This document shows, in pieces, positions 8,589-16,224 of a stretch of 41,633 nucleotides of DNA. Origin of the DNA: Candidatus Omnitrophota bacterium (lineage in GTDB: Bacteria; Omnitrophota; Gorgyraeia; Aquiviventales; Aquiviventaceae); assembly GCA_016198905.1 (NCBI GenBank), contig JACQHR010000007.1, positions 1-41,633 on the forward strand. The letters run 5' to 3'. A model generated the notes under the pieces. The model was not told the origin of the DNA and made no database searches. It was given only the letters and a program-made list of their open reading frames with translations. Numbering within the stretch: position 1 is the first letter of the stretch; each line of letters starts with the position of its first letter. The translations under genes and the position numbers were made by a program.

Positions 8589-8942
8589 TCACTTGAACTC
8601 AAGCGCTCCCTGTTTCCAGGCATAGATGAACCCTGCAACGATGATCAGTAGGAAGAACCCCATCTCGATCAGGCCAAACCAGCCCAGCGTCTTTGCCAGC
8701 ACCGCCCAGGGAAACAAGAAGACCAACTCCACATCAAACACCACGAAGAGCATCGCGGCCACGTAGAAGTGAACGGGCAGACGCCCAGCCGGCAGCGCGA
8801 TGGGGTCCTTGCCGCATTCGAACGGCTGCGATTTGATGGCGCTGGGTTTCTTCGGGCCTAGGAACGCGTTGGCGAAGAGCATCAGCAGCGCGATCCCCGT
8901 CGTCAGGACGGCCAAGATAAGGATGCTGGCGTATTCAATCAT
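8589..8942 (-). CDS. nuoA: NADH-quinone oxidoreductase subunit A
   Basis: This 117-aa membrane subunit with three transmembrane helices is the first gene of the nuo operon. The family motif FECGKDPI and the block HFYVAAMLFVVFDVELVFLFPWA are both visible (the latter spans residues about 55-78). The ATG gives a hydrophobic first helix immediately. The untranslated leader from the predicted promoter is about 75 nt. Confidence 0.95.
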   Translation of the reverse strand: MIEYASILILAVLTTGIALLMLFANAFLGPKKPSAIKSQPFECGKDPIALPAGRLPVHFYVAAMLFVVFDVELVFLFPWAVLAKTLGWFGLIEMGFFLLIIVAGFIYAWKQGALEFK

Positions 8943-9025
8943 GCGCTGAGGGGAAAGTCCGCGATGTGTTTCACAATCTTGGGGTTTGAAAATGGTTTCG
9001 GACGGAGATCAAGCGCCAAGCCGCT

Positions 9026-9054
9026 ACTATAGCACCCTTCCCGGGTGCTGTCTA
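9026..9054 (-). promoter_or_regulatory. nuo operon promoter with a palindromic spacer
   Basis: On the minus strand: -35 TAGACA (9054-9049), a 17-nt spacer, -10 TATAGT (9031-9026). The spacer is exactly GCACCC-GGGAA-GGGTGC, an inverted repeat. A dimeric regulator could bind between the two boxes, or the palindrome could be the end of an upstream terminator for the speD-like gene. No U tract follows it. Confidence 0.6.
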
Positions 9055-9077
9055 ACGGCTGCCAGGAAGGTGGGAGG

Positions 9078-9506
9078 CTACTTGTTGTAGTCGAGGCCGC
9101 GCTCGAGGAACTGCTCATCCATCCGCTTGGGCGCAAAATAGCTGCGGACGAACGTCTTCAGCGGCTCGACGTCGAATTGCCGGCAGCTGTAGATGTCAAT
9201 CGAGATGAACTCTTTGGGCGTGAGGGTGTGGATTTGAATCCCGCTTTCGACGAGAGGGATCCAGCCGCTGAGGCCCGCCTTATCGGGAAACCGTTTGCCG
9301 TCCGTCCGAAAGATGAAGGGTGGGGATTGCGGCTCGACTTTCAACACGCGCACAATCTCTTCGAGGAACTCGTAGCACAGCCCCAGGTCATCGCACGCGC
9401 CTTTCTTGCAGTCATACAGGTCCAGCAGCAGCTGGTAGCCAAAGGGGGCGACCTGCGATTTGGACTTGCTGACTTCTGCGACGGGGACTTCACACACTTG
9501 CGGCAT
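9078..9506 (-). CDS. S-adenosylmethionine decarboxylase proenzyme
   Basis: A 142-aa protein resembling prokaryotic SpeD/SpeH. These enzymes self-cleave to make a pyruvoyl cofactor and decarboxylate S-adenosylmethionine for spermidine synthesis. The cleavage pair Glu87-Ser88 lies in VESGIQIHT. His93 and Cys108 (DIYSC) follow at +5 and +20 from the serine, the spacing of the catalytic residues in characterised class 1b enzymes. Overall sequence is divergent and the N-terminus carries an extra 20 residues. The start was chosen at the ATG with GGAGGAG about 7 nt upstream. No spermidine synthase is adjacent, so the exact substrate is inferred. Confidence 0.75.
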   Translation of the reverse strand: MPQVCEVPVAEVSKSKSQVAPFGYQLLLDLYDCKKGACDDLGLCYEFLEEIVRVLKVEPQSPPFIFRTDGKRFPDKAGLSGWIPLVESGIQIHTLTPKEFISIDIYSCRQFDVEPLKTFVRSYFAPKRMDEQFLERGLDYNK

Positions 9507-9544
9507 GCCCACTCCTCCAGTGTCGTTGCACACGAACTAACATC

Positions 9545-9579
9545 AGAAAAACAGAAACCCCGACGACCGCGCGTCGGGG
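9545..9579 (-). terminator. Intrinsic terminator in the leader of the AdoMet decarboxylase gene
   Basis: On the minus strand an 8-bp stem CCCCGACG/CGTCGGGG with a 6-nt loop is followed by TTTCTGTTTTTC. It lies between the predicted promoter and the gene's ribosome site, so it looks like an attenuator rather than the end of an upstream gene. The upstream subtilase-like gene ends at 9739. Confidence 0.65.
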
Positions 9580-9657
9580 CCCTACGGCGTAGCAGTTTTC
9601 TTGATTCGAATGATCTTCTTCCATCCCCTCGTTGGGTGTGTGTCCTAATGCGGGCAT

Positions 9658-9683
9658 AGTATAGCAAGCACGGCGGCTGTCAA
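9658..9683 (-). promoter_or_regulatory. Promoter for the AdoMet decarboxylase gene
   Basis: A perfect -35 TTGACA (9683-9678) is followed after 14 nt by TATACT, or after 16 nt by TACTAT. The predicted leader of about 145 nt holds a terminator hairpin and a possible 44-codon upstream frame (9624-9490) that overlaps the gene start. Confidence 0.6.
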
Positions 9684-9738
9684 CAAGAATCAATTCTGGT
9701 AGAAACCGTTTTCATGTTTCATGCTTCGGGCCTACTCG

Positions 9739-12700
9739 TTATGGTCGTGGCTCCAATCGCGCATCGTCAAAATAGACCGTGCCCGAGGTCACACCAGAAC
9801 CCTCTGTCATCAATCGCACGCGTGCCTTGGTTGCATCGGGTGGTGCAACGAGAGACAGACTCAGCTGCGTCCAGTTCGTGGTCCCTTGTCTGTAGGGCGA
9901 CCAGTCAAAACGTGCTATTCCCCCGCCGGGGCGTAACCACTCGATCGCGATATAGGCTACAGCAGCCCCTCTCAAGTCGATCGTCTTTACAGCCGCGCTG
10001 AACTGGTAGCGCGCGCCTGCAACAACCGGGACAATGCGATGCGTCAGATTGCGGATCCGATGCTCCTTGATGCTGATCTTCGCCGCGGTTGTGCCCTCGG
10101 ATACCGTTTTAGTAGTCAACACTAGACGCGTTCCCCATCCGGACCATTCGGACTTGCCCAATTCAAATCCTCCATTCCCAAGCAAGTTCGCTGGTCGCAA
10201 TACCACAGCAATCTGAATGGTTTCAGAGTCGCTCAGCCCTGTCTGATCGTTCACGGTGAATGTGACGTCATACGTTCCCACCTGGCTGCTGGTGGGAGTC
10301 CAGCTAAAGTAGTGCGTGCTCGAATTGAAAGACGCTCCAGCCGGCAATGGGCTGGTCGAGAACGACAACGTATCGCCAGGATCAGGATCGCTCGCCGTCA
10401 CGGTCAAGCTGAGGAGCTGCCCTGTAACCACGGTCTGATTGCCGATCAAGGCCAGCACTGGAGGACTGGAGGGAGGAGGAAGCACGAGGATGGTCATGTC
10501 CTCGGCGTCCGTGAACTGCCCGTCGCTTACCTCGAAATGCACCCCGGGATAGGTCCCCGCTTGCGACGACGAGGGTGTCCAGGAGAAGAGTCCCGTGCTC
10601 GGATCAAAGCTTGATCCGGCTGGGAGATTGGTCGCACTCAAAGTCAGCGCATCGCCATCAGGATCACTCGCTGTTACGGTAAAGCTGAGGAGCTGCCCTG
10701 CGACTACGGTCTGATTGCCGATTGGCTGAAGTACCGGGGGGTGGTTACGACTGGCCAGATCATACAGGTAGATATCAGGTGCGGCAAAACTACTATCGTG
10801 CGGGTCACGCCGGTTATTCCGGCTATCCCACCACACGACACGACTCCCAGAAATCACTGGAGTTCCCTGACTGCTCGGATCAAAAGTAATCCGTTGCGTC
10901 TCACCGCTGGGGATGTCATACGCAAAGATATCCACCCCACTCACCGGCACTATGTCGCTTAATTGGCTCCAGACAACGTATGAATCAGAAACGTCTGGGT
11001 CACGCCGGCTATCGCAATCAACAGTGCTACGTAAACAAGGTTGTTTCGTTATTCTTCGCTCGGTATTGGTGGTTAAATCGTAGAGAAAAATGTCGCTCAC
11101 GGATCGCCAGTCTCTCCAGACGATCCAATTTCCCGATACGCGCGGTTTCCACTGGCCGTTCCGGTCGGTCGTGATCTGTCGTTCGGTGTTGGTCGTCAGA
11201 TCATAGAGATAGATATCGTAGTTGTTGTTGGAATTCGGAATATTGAGATTACGATTGTCCTCCCACACGATGCGGTTGCCAGAAATTGCTAGACCCCCCT
11301 TGTATGAGGGGCCAGTAGTGATCTGGCGCTCGGTATTGGTGGAGAGGTCGTAGAGATAAATGTCCGTGTTGCTATTCAGGGTATGGACCCAAACGATCTT
11401 ATCTCCGGAGATCGCGGGGCAGGCATAGTTTGAGCTGTCGGTGATCTGGCGCATGGTATTCGTTGTGAGATCGTAGAGCTGGACGGAAGAATACGACTCC
11501 CTCCAGATGATCCGGTTGTTGGACATATCGATGCACTGCTCTAGCCTGGGTCTGGCGCTCACGATTCGGCGCTCGGTCTTGGTGGAGAGGTCATAGAGAT
11601 AGATGTCCTTATAGACATCGAAGCCCCCGTTGCTATTCCGGCCATCGACCCAAACAATCTTATCTCCGGAGATGACGGGGCGGAGATAGCCCGTGAAAGG
11701 AACAGCGCTGTTGCTGGTGATGCGCGTCAGCGGTGGCTCCACACCAATAACGACGACATCCTGGAACTGCGCACCGCTATTGGCCGTCGCAACCAGTCTG
11801 AGAAAATACGTGTCCCCGATCGGGAGGGTGCTCAGATCCCAGGTCCCCAGCGTGCCGTGGACCATCGGAGTTCCGCTTGCGGTGCCAATCGGCATCCACT
11901 GAGTCTGAAAGGAGTTCAATCGTTTGTAGAAGAGCTCGTACCGCTGAAAGTTGGGACCTGCAGCCGTCCCAGTGATGGTCACGCTCCCTGCCGCCATATT
12001 GACGCTGGAATTATCGGCGGGGCTTTCAATCTTGACGTTGAGCACCGAATCCACTGTGAGCGCCCGGCTCGCGTTAAGGCGCCCGGCACCGCTATAGAGG
12101 TCAAATCCATGCCCACTGACATCATCCGCAGACGCGCGCAGAACCTGCCGGACTTCCTCGGGGGTGAAAGTCGGGTGATGGGCCAGCACAAGCGCGGCGA
12201 CCCCGGTCGCGTGGGGACTAGCCATCGAGGTGCCGGCCTGGCGCACGTAGTTCGTTCCGACAATGAGGTCTGTAGGACACATCTCAGGGTGACACGTCGC
12301 GGCTTTAAGCGAGAGGATGTTCCGAAAGGGTTCGAACGTCGGGGGTGGCGTCTCGCTCCCCCCGCCAGGAGCGGTGACATCGACGAGGTGGCCGAAGTTC
12401 GTGAAAAACGCGGGGGTATCATCCGGCGTGCTGGCCGCGACCACGATAGGTTTGGGATCGGTCATGTTCTCGGGACTCCCGAAGGCCACATCATCACTAC
12501 TGTTGCCTGCCGCAAAAACCACTACCACACCCAGTCCGTTGACAGTTCGAATCGCATCCTCGATGACCGGGTTGGAGGAACCGCCGCCGCCCCAGCTGTT
12601 GTTGATAACCTCGGCCCCGTTCTGGGCCGCATAAAGGAGGGCGCTAGCCAGCCAGCTACTTAGCCCCACCCCATCATCGTTCAAGCCTTTGACGGGCATG

Positions 12701-13758
12701 AGCTGTACCTTTGGGGCTACACCGATGATCCCGAGGTTATTGTTGCCGATAGCGGCGATGGTCCCCGACACGTGGGTGCCGTGGCCAACATGATCTATGG
12801 GATCATTACCAGGCATTTTTGGCACCGCACAGCCCAGAAAACCGTAGTGCGCGCAGGTCGTCGTATCCCATCCGCGGACGTCATCGATGAAACCGTTGCC
12901 ATCATCATCGATGCCGTTCTCTGGAATCTCTTGGGTATTGGTCCACACATTCGCGGCGATGTCGGGGTGGGCGTAGTCGAGCCCCGTGTCGACGACTGCC
13001 ACGAGCACTGGAGTTCCGTCCGGTTTCAACCCTTGGGTCACATCCCAGGCCTGCGCCGCTTGAATCTTCTTCAGCCCCCACAGGTCGTCATAGCCCGTGG
13101 GCGGACAGCCCTGGCCGAAGGAGTTACAAGAACTGTAGTAGGGGTCATTCGGGACAAAGGTGACTTCCATGAGGTAGTCGGGTTGGGCGTACTCGACATG
13201 GGGATCCTGCTGGTAGAGGGCAACGGCCTGTGCAACGTCGGTATCGTCAGGGACTTCAAGCGTGTAGACCTGCGTGAGGTCCGGCAGCGGAGTGTCCTTG
13301 GGTGCGCGGCGAGTGCGCTTGGGGAACTTCGCTTTGACCGTAGCGAGGCGCGCCTCGTGGCGCGTTTTCGCTTGCGCATTCGTGAGCCCCTCACGCTGCT
13401 CGAAGAGACCCTTGATCGCGTGCACCTTGAATCGCTTATTGAGTTGGTCTATGGAGTCCGAGCCATCTGCGGTCGCGGTCTGGAACTTCTTGCTCTTGGC
13501 GAGCAGGCCGGGGGCGCTATCGGTGAGAACGTGCTTGCCCTCGCTCTTAAACTTCACGATGAAGTGGCCCTTAGCGTACGGTGCCTCATGATGCAACTTT
13601 CCAGCCTTGTTGTCTTGGGAAGATGTGCGGTTAGGTCGCGATGACGATGGAGCTGCCTGAGGAGCGTCTTTGAGCACCGCTTCAACCGGTCCCGCTAGGA
13701 GTATGAGACTCCCGACCACCACCCATGCATACTGTTCGAGCCAGCCAGTTCGCCGCAT
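9739..13758 (-). CDS. Giant secreted subtilisin-like (S8) serine protease with propeller, Ig-like and C-terminal domains
   Basis: A 1339-aa exported protease. Signal peptide at about residues 9-27. I9-like propeptide region at about 60-200 (HFIVKFK). S8 catalytic domain at about 225-640, with triad Asp257 (VAVVDTGLD), His326 (GHGTHVSG) and Ser511 (GTSMASPHATG), and oxyanion Asn in FAAGN. At about 725-1010 repeated YDLTTNTERQIT-type blocks resemble TolB/WD-like beta-propeller blades. Two He_PIG-like Ig domains follow (NHPPVLQPIGNQ; SPPVLALIGNQ). A C-terminal NGGFELG...GWG domain of about 110 aa looks like a carbohydrate-binding beta-sandwich. Start chosen at ATG with AGGAGG 8 nt upstream; the longer frame would translate the riboswitch. 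Likely substrates are extracellular proteins or surface adhesins. Confidence 0.93.
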   Translation of the reverse strand: MRRTGWLEQYAWVVVGSLILLAGPVEAVLKDAPQAAPSSSRPNRTSSQDNKAGKLHHEAPYAKGHFIVKFKSEGKHVLTDSAPGLLAKSKKFQTATADGSDSIDQLNKRFKVHAIKGLFEQREGLTNAQAKTRHEARLATVKAKFPKRTRRAPKDTPLPDLTQVYTLEVPDDTDVAQAVALYQQDPHVEYAQPDYLMEVTFVPNDPYYSSCNSFGQGCPPTGYDDLWGLKKIQAAQAWDVTQGLKPDGTPVLVAVVDTGLDYAHPDIAANVWTNTQEIPENGIDDDGNGFIDDVRGWDTTTCAHYGFLGCAVPKMPGNDPIDHVGHGTHVSGTIAAIGNNNLGIIGVAPKVQLMPVKGLNDDGVGLSSWLASALLYAAQNGAEVINNSWGGGGSSNPVIEDAIRTVNGLGVVVVFAAGNSSDDVAFGSPENMTDPKPIVVAASTPDDTPAFFTNFGHLVDVTAPGGGSETPPPTFEPFRNILSLKAATCHPEMCPTDLIVGTNYVRQAGTSMASPHATGVAALVLAHHPTFTPEEVRQVLRASADDVSGHGFDLYSGAGRLNASRALTVDSVLNVKIESPADNSSVNMAAGSVTITGTAAGPNFQRYELFYKRLNSFQTQWMPIGTASGTPMVHGTLGTWDLSTLPIGDTYFLRLVATANSGAQFQDVVVIGVEPPLTRITSNSAVPFTGYLRPVISGDKIVWVDGRNSNGGFDVYKDIYLYDLSTKTERRIVSARPRLEQCIDMSNNRIIWRESYSSVQLYDLTTNTMRQITDSSNYACPAISGDKIVWVHTLNSNTDIYLYDLSTNTERQITTGPSYKGGLAISGNRIVWEDNRNLNIPNSNNNYDIYLYDLTTNTERQITTDRNGQWKPRVSGNWIVWRDWRSVSDIFLYDLTTNTERRITKQPCLRSTVDCDSRRDPDVSDSYVVWSQLSDIVPVSGVDIFAYDIPSGETQRITFDPSSQGTPVISGSRVVWWDSRNNRRDPHDSSFAAPDIYLYDLASRNHPPVLQPIGNQTVVAGQLLSFTVTASDPDGDALTLSATNLPAGSSFDPSTGLFSWTPSSSQAGTYPGVHFEVSDGQFTDAEDMTILVLPPPSSPPVLALIGNQTVVTGQLLSLTVTASDPDPGDTLSFSTSPLPAGASFNSSTHYFSWTPTSSQVGTYDVTFTVNDQTGLSDSETIQIAVVLRPANLLGNGGFELGKSEWSGWGTRLVLTTKTVSEGTTAAKISIKEHRIRNLTHRIVPVVAGARYQFSAAVKTIDLRGAAVAYIAIEWLRPGGGIARFDWSPYRQGTTNWTQLSLSLVAPPDATKARVRLMTEGSGVTSGTVYFDDARLEPRP

Positions 13759-13811
13759 CAGATGATCCTCCTGTTGTGTTCGCGCCATCCTAAGCAGGCT
13801 TCCATAAACAA

Positions 13812-13861
13812 AAGCCGGGTTTCCCTCGTACATACCTTTCGGTATCTTCGGAAACCCGGCT
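13812..13861 (-). terminator. Riboswitch-controlled terminator upstream of the subtilase
   Basis: On the minus strand AGCCGGGTTTCC pairs perfectly with GGAAACCCGGCT. A small inner hairpin ATACCgaaaGGTAT is present, and TTTTGTTT follows. The first strand nearly repeats the 3' part of the upstream aptamer (CCGGG-NTNCCGAAGATAC), so the two can compete for partners. This is the expected expression platform. Confidence 0.88.
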
Positions 13862-13876
13862 ATCTTCACTGGGCTC

Positions 13877-13958
13877 GTATCTTCGGCAGCCCGGCCATCT
13901 GTTGAAGACCCGTGGCTTTGCGTCCCCGCCTCACGACGGGTTTGCCTTTCTCGGATAC
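13877..13958 (-). promoter_or_regulatory. Cyclic-di-GMP-I (GEMM) riboswitch aptamer
   Basis: The minus strand reads, in order, the conserved GEMM-I blocks: GGCAAACC, then GGGGACGCAAAGCC with its tetraloop-receptor and ligand-contact segment, ACGGGTCTTC, and GATGGCCGGGCTGCCGA. The pair GTATC (13958-13954) and GATAC (13881-13877) closes stem P1. The aptamer lies just upstream of an intrinsic terminator and the secreted protease gene, so c-di-GMP should switch transcription of the protease. The direction of the switch cannot be told by eye. Confidence 0.93.
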
Positions 13959-13979
13959 TGCGATGAGTTGTCACTTACA

Positions 13980-14009
13980 AGTGAACCCGATGAAGCATCA
14001 AACTGTCAA
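13980..14009 (-). promoter_or_regulatory. Possible promoter for the riboswitch-protease transcript
   Basis: A perfect TTGACA (14009-14004) lies about 45 nt before the aptamer. The best -10, TTCACT with an 18-nt spacer, is weak and overlaps the 12-nt palindrome CACTTGTAAGTG (13983-13972). That palindrome could be an activator or repressor site. Confidence 0.4.
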
Positions 14010-14028
14010 GATCTGCGCCGTATATTTT

Positions 14029-14607
14029 TCAGATGTTGCGCAGCTCGCGACGCAGGAGCTCCATCGGCAGGCCGATGACATTGGTGCGCGAGCCTTCGAT
14101 GCGCGCGATGAGCCGGCCGCGATCGCCCTGGATCGCGTATCCCCCTGCTTTATCGAGCGGCGACACGCGCTGCAAGAGTCGCGCGATGTCTTCATCAGTG
14201 AGCTGCTGGAACGTAACCTTGGTCTTCGCGTAACTGGCGCGCATGCGGCCGGTCGTCGCGTCCCGCAGGCACACCCCGGTGTAGACCCAGTGGCTCCTGC
14301 CGCTTAACGCGCGCAACAATCGATGCGCCTGCCGCATCGTCTTGGGTTTGCCGATGACGCGTCCGCGGAAATACAGGAAGGTGTCCGCGCCGATCACGAG
14401 GCCGTGCGCGCCAGGCGGAAGCTTCGCCTTGCGGGCTTTGCCGATGGCGTTGCGCATCGCGTTGGCGGATGGGGAAACCGTGCGATGAACGACCTCACGA
14501 TGGGTGGAGCGGACAACACGGAAGGGGCGTTTGAGCTGCCGTAATAAGAATCGCCGTCGAGGAGATTGCGAAGCGAGGTATAACATCGGCTGATCGTGCC
14601 TGGACAT
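14029..14607 (-). CDS. maf: Maf-like nucleotide pyrophosphatase
   Basis: A 192-aa Maf/YhdE-family protein that hydrolyses non-canonical or modified nucleoside triphosphates. Family blocks in order: LASQSPRRRFLL (residues about 10-21), GADTF with the catalytic-site Asp, GKPKT, and DKAGGYAIQG followed by NVIGLPMELL near the end. The N-terminus may begin at the internal MLYLASQSP, 7 residues later; no strong ribosome site separates the two. It is last in a likely operon SRPBCC-dus-maf, 12 nt after the dus stop. Confidence 0.9.
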   Translation of the reverse strand: MSRHDQPMLYLASQSPRRRFLLRQLKRPFRVVRSTHREVVHRTVSPSANAMRNAIGKARKAKLPPGAHGLVIGADTFLYFRGRVIGKPKTMRQAHRLLRALSGRSHWVYTGVCLRDATTGRMRASYAKTKVTFQQLTDEDIARLLQRVSPLDKAGGYAIQGDRGRLIARIEGSRTNVIGLPMELLRRELRNI

Positions 14608-14619
14608 CTTCGCGCGTCG

Positions 14620-15570
14620 TCAAAACGCGTCGATGAGCGCGCGCATCTCTGCGACGGTGTGCGCCCGGTTGATGCGGTTGCGAAACTCCGCCACCCCCGG
14701 CACGTCCTTGAAGTACCAGCAGATGATCCGGCGCAAGTGCCCGATCGGCCACTCCTCGTAGCGCTCCTGCAGCTCGACATGACGCAACAACACCCGCTTG
14801 CGTTGCGCCAGATCTGGCGCTGCCGGACGCGCGCGCCCGGCGAGAGCGGCTTCGATGTCCTCATAGATCCACGGATTGCCCAACGCCCCGCGCCCCAACA
14901 TGACCCCGTCGCAGCCGGAGACGTCGAGCAATCGACGCGCACTGGCGACATCGACGACATCGCCGTTGCCGAACACCGGAATGGAGACGGCCGCCTTCAC
15001 GCGCCCGATCGCTTCATAGTTCGCGCTGCCGCAGTAGCCTTGCTCGCGCGTGCGTCCGTGCACGGCGATCGCATCGACCCCGCAGTCTTGCGCAATGCAC
15101 GCGATCGTCGCGGCCTCTGCGCCGCTGCTGTCACTGAACCCCAAACGCATCTTGACCGTCACCGGAACCCGCTTCACGGAGCGTACAACATTGGTGAAAA
15201 TCTGCTGCGCCATCGAAGGCTCGCGCAACAACATCGATCCTCCGCCTTTGCTCACGATCTTCGGCACCGGACAGCCGAGATTCATGTCAATGAGATCGAA
15301 TCCCATCGCTTCAATCTTCGCCGCCGCTTCCCCCATGACATCAGGGTCGCACCCGACGAGCTGGGCCCCCACGGGCCGGTCGTCCGGCGATGTCTGCATC
15401 AGTTCACGCGTGCCGCGGACATCGCGCACCAGCGCCTCGGAGGAAATCATCTCGAGAAACGCAAAACGCATCCCGTGGGCGCGCGCGATCAGGCGAAAGG
15501 GCAAGTCGGTGCAGTTCGCCATCGGCGATTGCACCACCGTCGGTAAGTCAAGCTGCTTGAGTCGAATCAT
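14620..15570 (-). CDS. dus: tRNA-dihydrouridine synthase
   Basis: A 316-aa FMN enzyme that reduces uridines in tRNA to dihydrouridine with NADPH. The TIM-barrel N-terminus has QSPMANCTDLPFR in place of the usual APMAGVTD. The catalytic Cys is in MNLGCPVPKIVSKGGGS, followed by HGRTREQGY, FGNGDV and GVMLGRGALGNPW for flavin phosphate binding. Length and motif set fit the DusB branch. Its ATG is one base from the stop of the upstream SRPBCC gene, indicating one transcript. Confidence 0.95.
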   Translation of the reverse strand: MIRLKQLDLPTVVQSPMANCTDLPFRLIARAHGMRFAFLEMISSEALVRDVRGTRELMQTSPDDRPVGAQLVGCDPDVMGEAAAKIEAMGFDLIDMNLGCPVPKIVSKGGGSMLLREPSMAQQIFTNVVRSVKRVPVTVKMRLGFSDSSGAEAATIACIAQDCGVDAIAVHGRTREQGYCGSANYEAIGRVKAAVSIPVFGNGDVVDVASARRLLDVSGCDGVMLGRGALGNPWIYEDIEAALAGRARPAAPDLAQRKRVLLRHVELQERYEEWPIGHLRRIICWYFKDVPGVAEFRNRINRAHTVAEMRALIDAF

Positions 15571-15571
15571 G

Positions 15572-16207
15572 TCAGGTCCTGTCTTCGCAGCGATGGATGA
15601 CTGCTTCGATGCTCTTGAGCATGATGCGGCGCTCCAGGAGACGCATCACCCAGCGCGGCGTGAAAAACGCCGGCTCAACTTCCACTTGATGGTCAACGAG
15701 CGTGCCATCTGAACGCGCCATTAACCTCCATTCCCCGTCGAATCGCCGAAAATCTCCGGCGATGGCGTGGAATTGAATGTTCTGCATCGGCTGCTCGCGT
15801 ATCTGGAAGGTCACCATGAACGGGCGGTGGAATACGAAGAGCGAGGCTTGTCCTTCTTGACGCAAGGTGACACGATTTTTGACCCTCTCCATCACGTGGC
15901 TCTTCGTCACAAATGGAACGAACGCGTCAAGATGCTCGTAGTCAGTCAGGACATGCCATGCCCGTTCTTGCGGCACTTGGATCAGGCAGCGCGCGTCGAT
16001 GTGCACGGCGCGCCCTGCACCGTTGCGCAGCGTAAAAGACACCTGGTGCCCACCAATCTCGACGACTGACACGGCGTCCGCGTGTGGTATAACCGGCCGC
16101 GCATCAGCCAGACGACTGGAAGCACCCAGCGCCACACTCATCCCGCACCAGAAGAACAGTCGCAGAAATTGCGCGCGCCTACCCTGGAACCTCGACGAGA
16201 TTTTCAT
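15572..16207 (-). CDS. Exported SRPBCC (START-like) domain protein
   Basis: A 211-aa protein with a basic N-terminus, a hydrophobic stretch (FLRLFFWCGMSVALGAS) and a probable signal cleavage near ADA at about residue 36. The remainder resembles Coq10/SRPBCC hydrophobic-ligand domains: IQVPQERAWHVLTDYEHLD is the typical opening helix and FVPFVTKSHVMER the next strand. Such domains bind lipids, quinones or polyketide-like ligands; the ligand here is unknown. Its start is only 17 bp from the divergent ABC exporter start, and the -10 elements overlap, so the true start might lie further in, for example at residue 23. Confidence 0.8.
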   Translation of the reverse strand: MKISSRFQGRRAQFLRLFFWCGMSVALGASSRLADARPVIPHADAVSVVEIGGHQVSFTLRNGAGRAVHIDARCLIQVPQERAWHVLTDYEHLDAFVPFVTKSHVMERVKNRVTLRQEGQASLFVFHRPFMVTFQIREQPMQNIQFHAIAGDFRRFDGEWRLMARSDGTLVDHQVEVEPAFFTPRWVMRLLERRIMLKSIEAVIHRCEDRT

Positions 16208-16215
16208 GTTATACT
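16207..16215 (+). promoter_or_regulatory. Extended -10 promoter for the ABC exporter
   Basis: TG-T-TATACT ends 9 nt before the exporter ATG at 16225, so transcription would start within a few bases of the start codon. No convincing -35 is visible, which suits an extended -10 promoter. The reverse strand reads TATAAC at nearly the same place (16213-16208), facing the divergent gene. Confidence 0.5.
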
Positions 16216-16224
16216 AGGCGCTCT

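Noticed and set aside
9507-9650. A SAM riboswitch before the AdoMet decarboxylase gene
   Set aside because: No recognisable SAM-I, SAM-II or SAM-IV core is seen; only a terminator and a small hairpin are present.
13759-13974. A 72-residue N-terminal extension of the subtilase
   Set aside because: It would translate the c-di-GMP aptamer and terminator. The ATG at 13758 has a strong ribosome site and starts a signal peptide.
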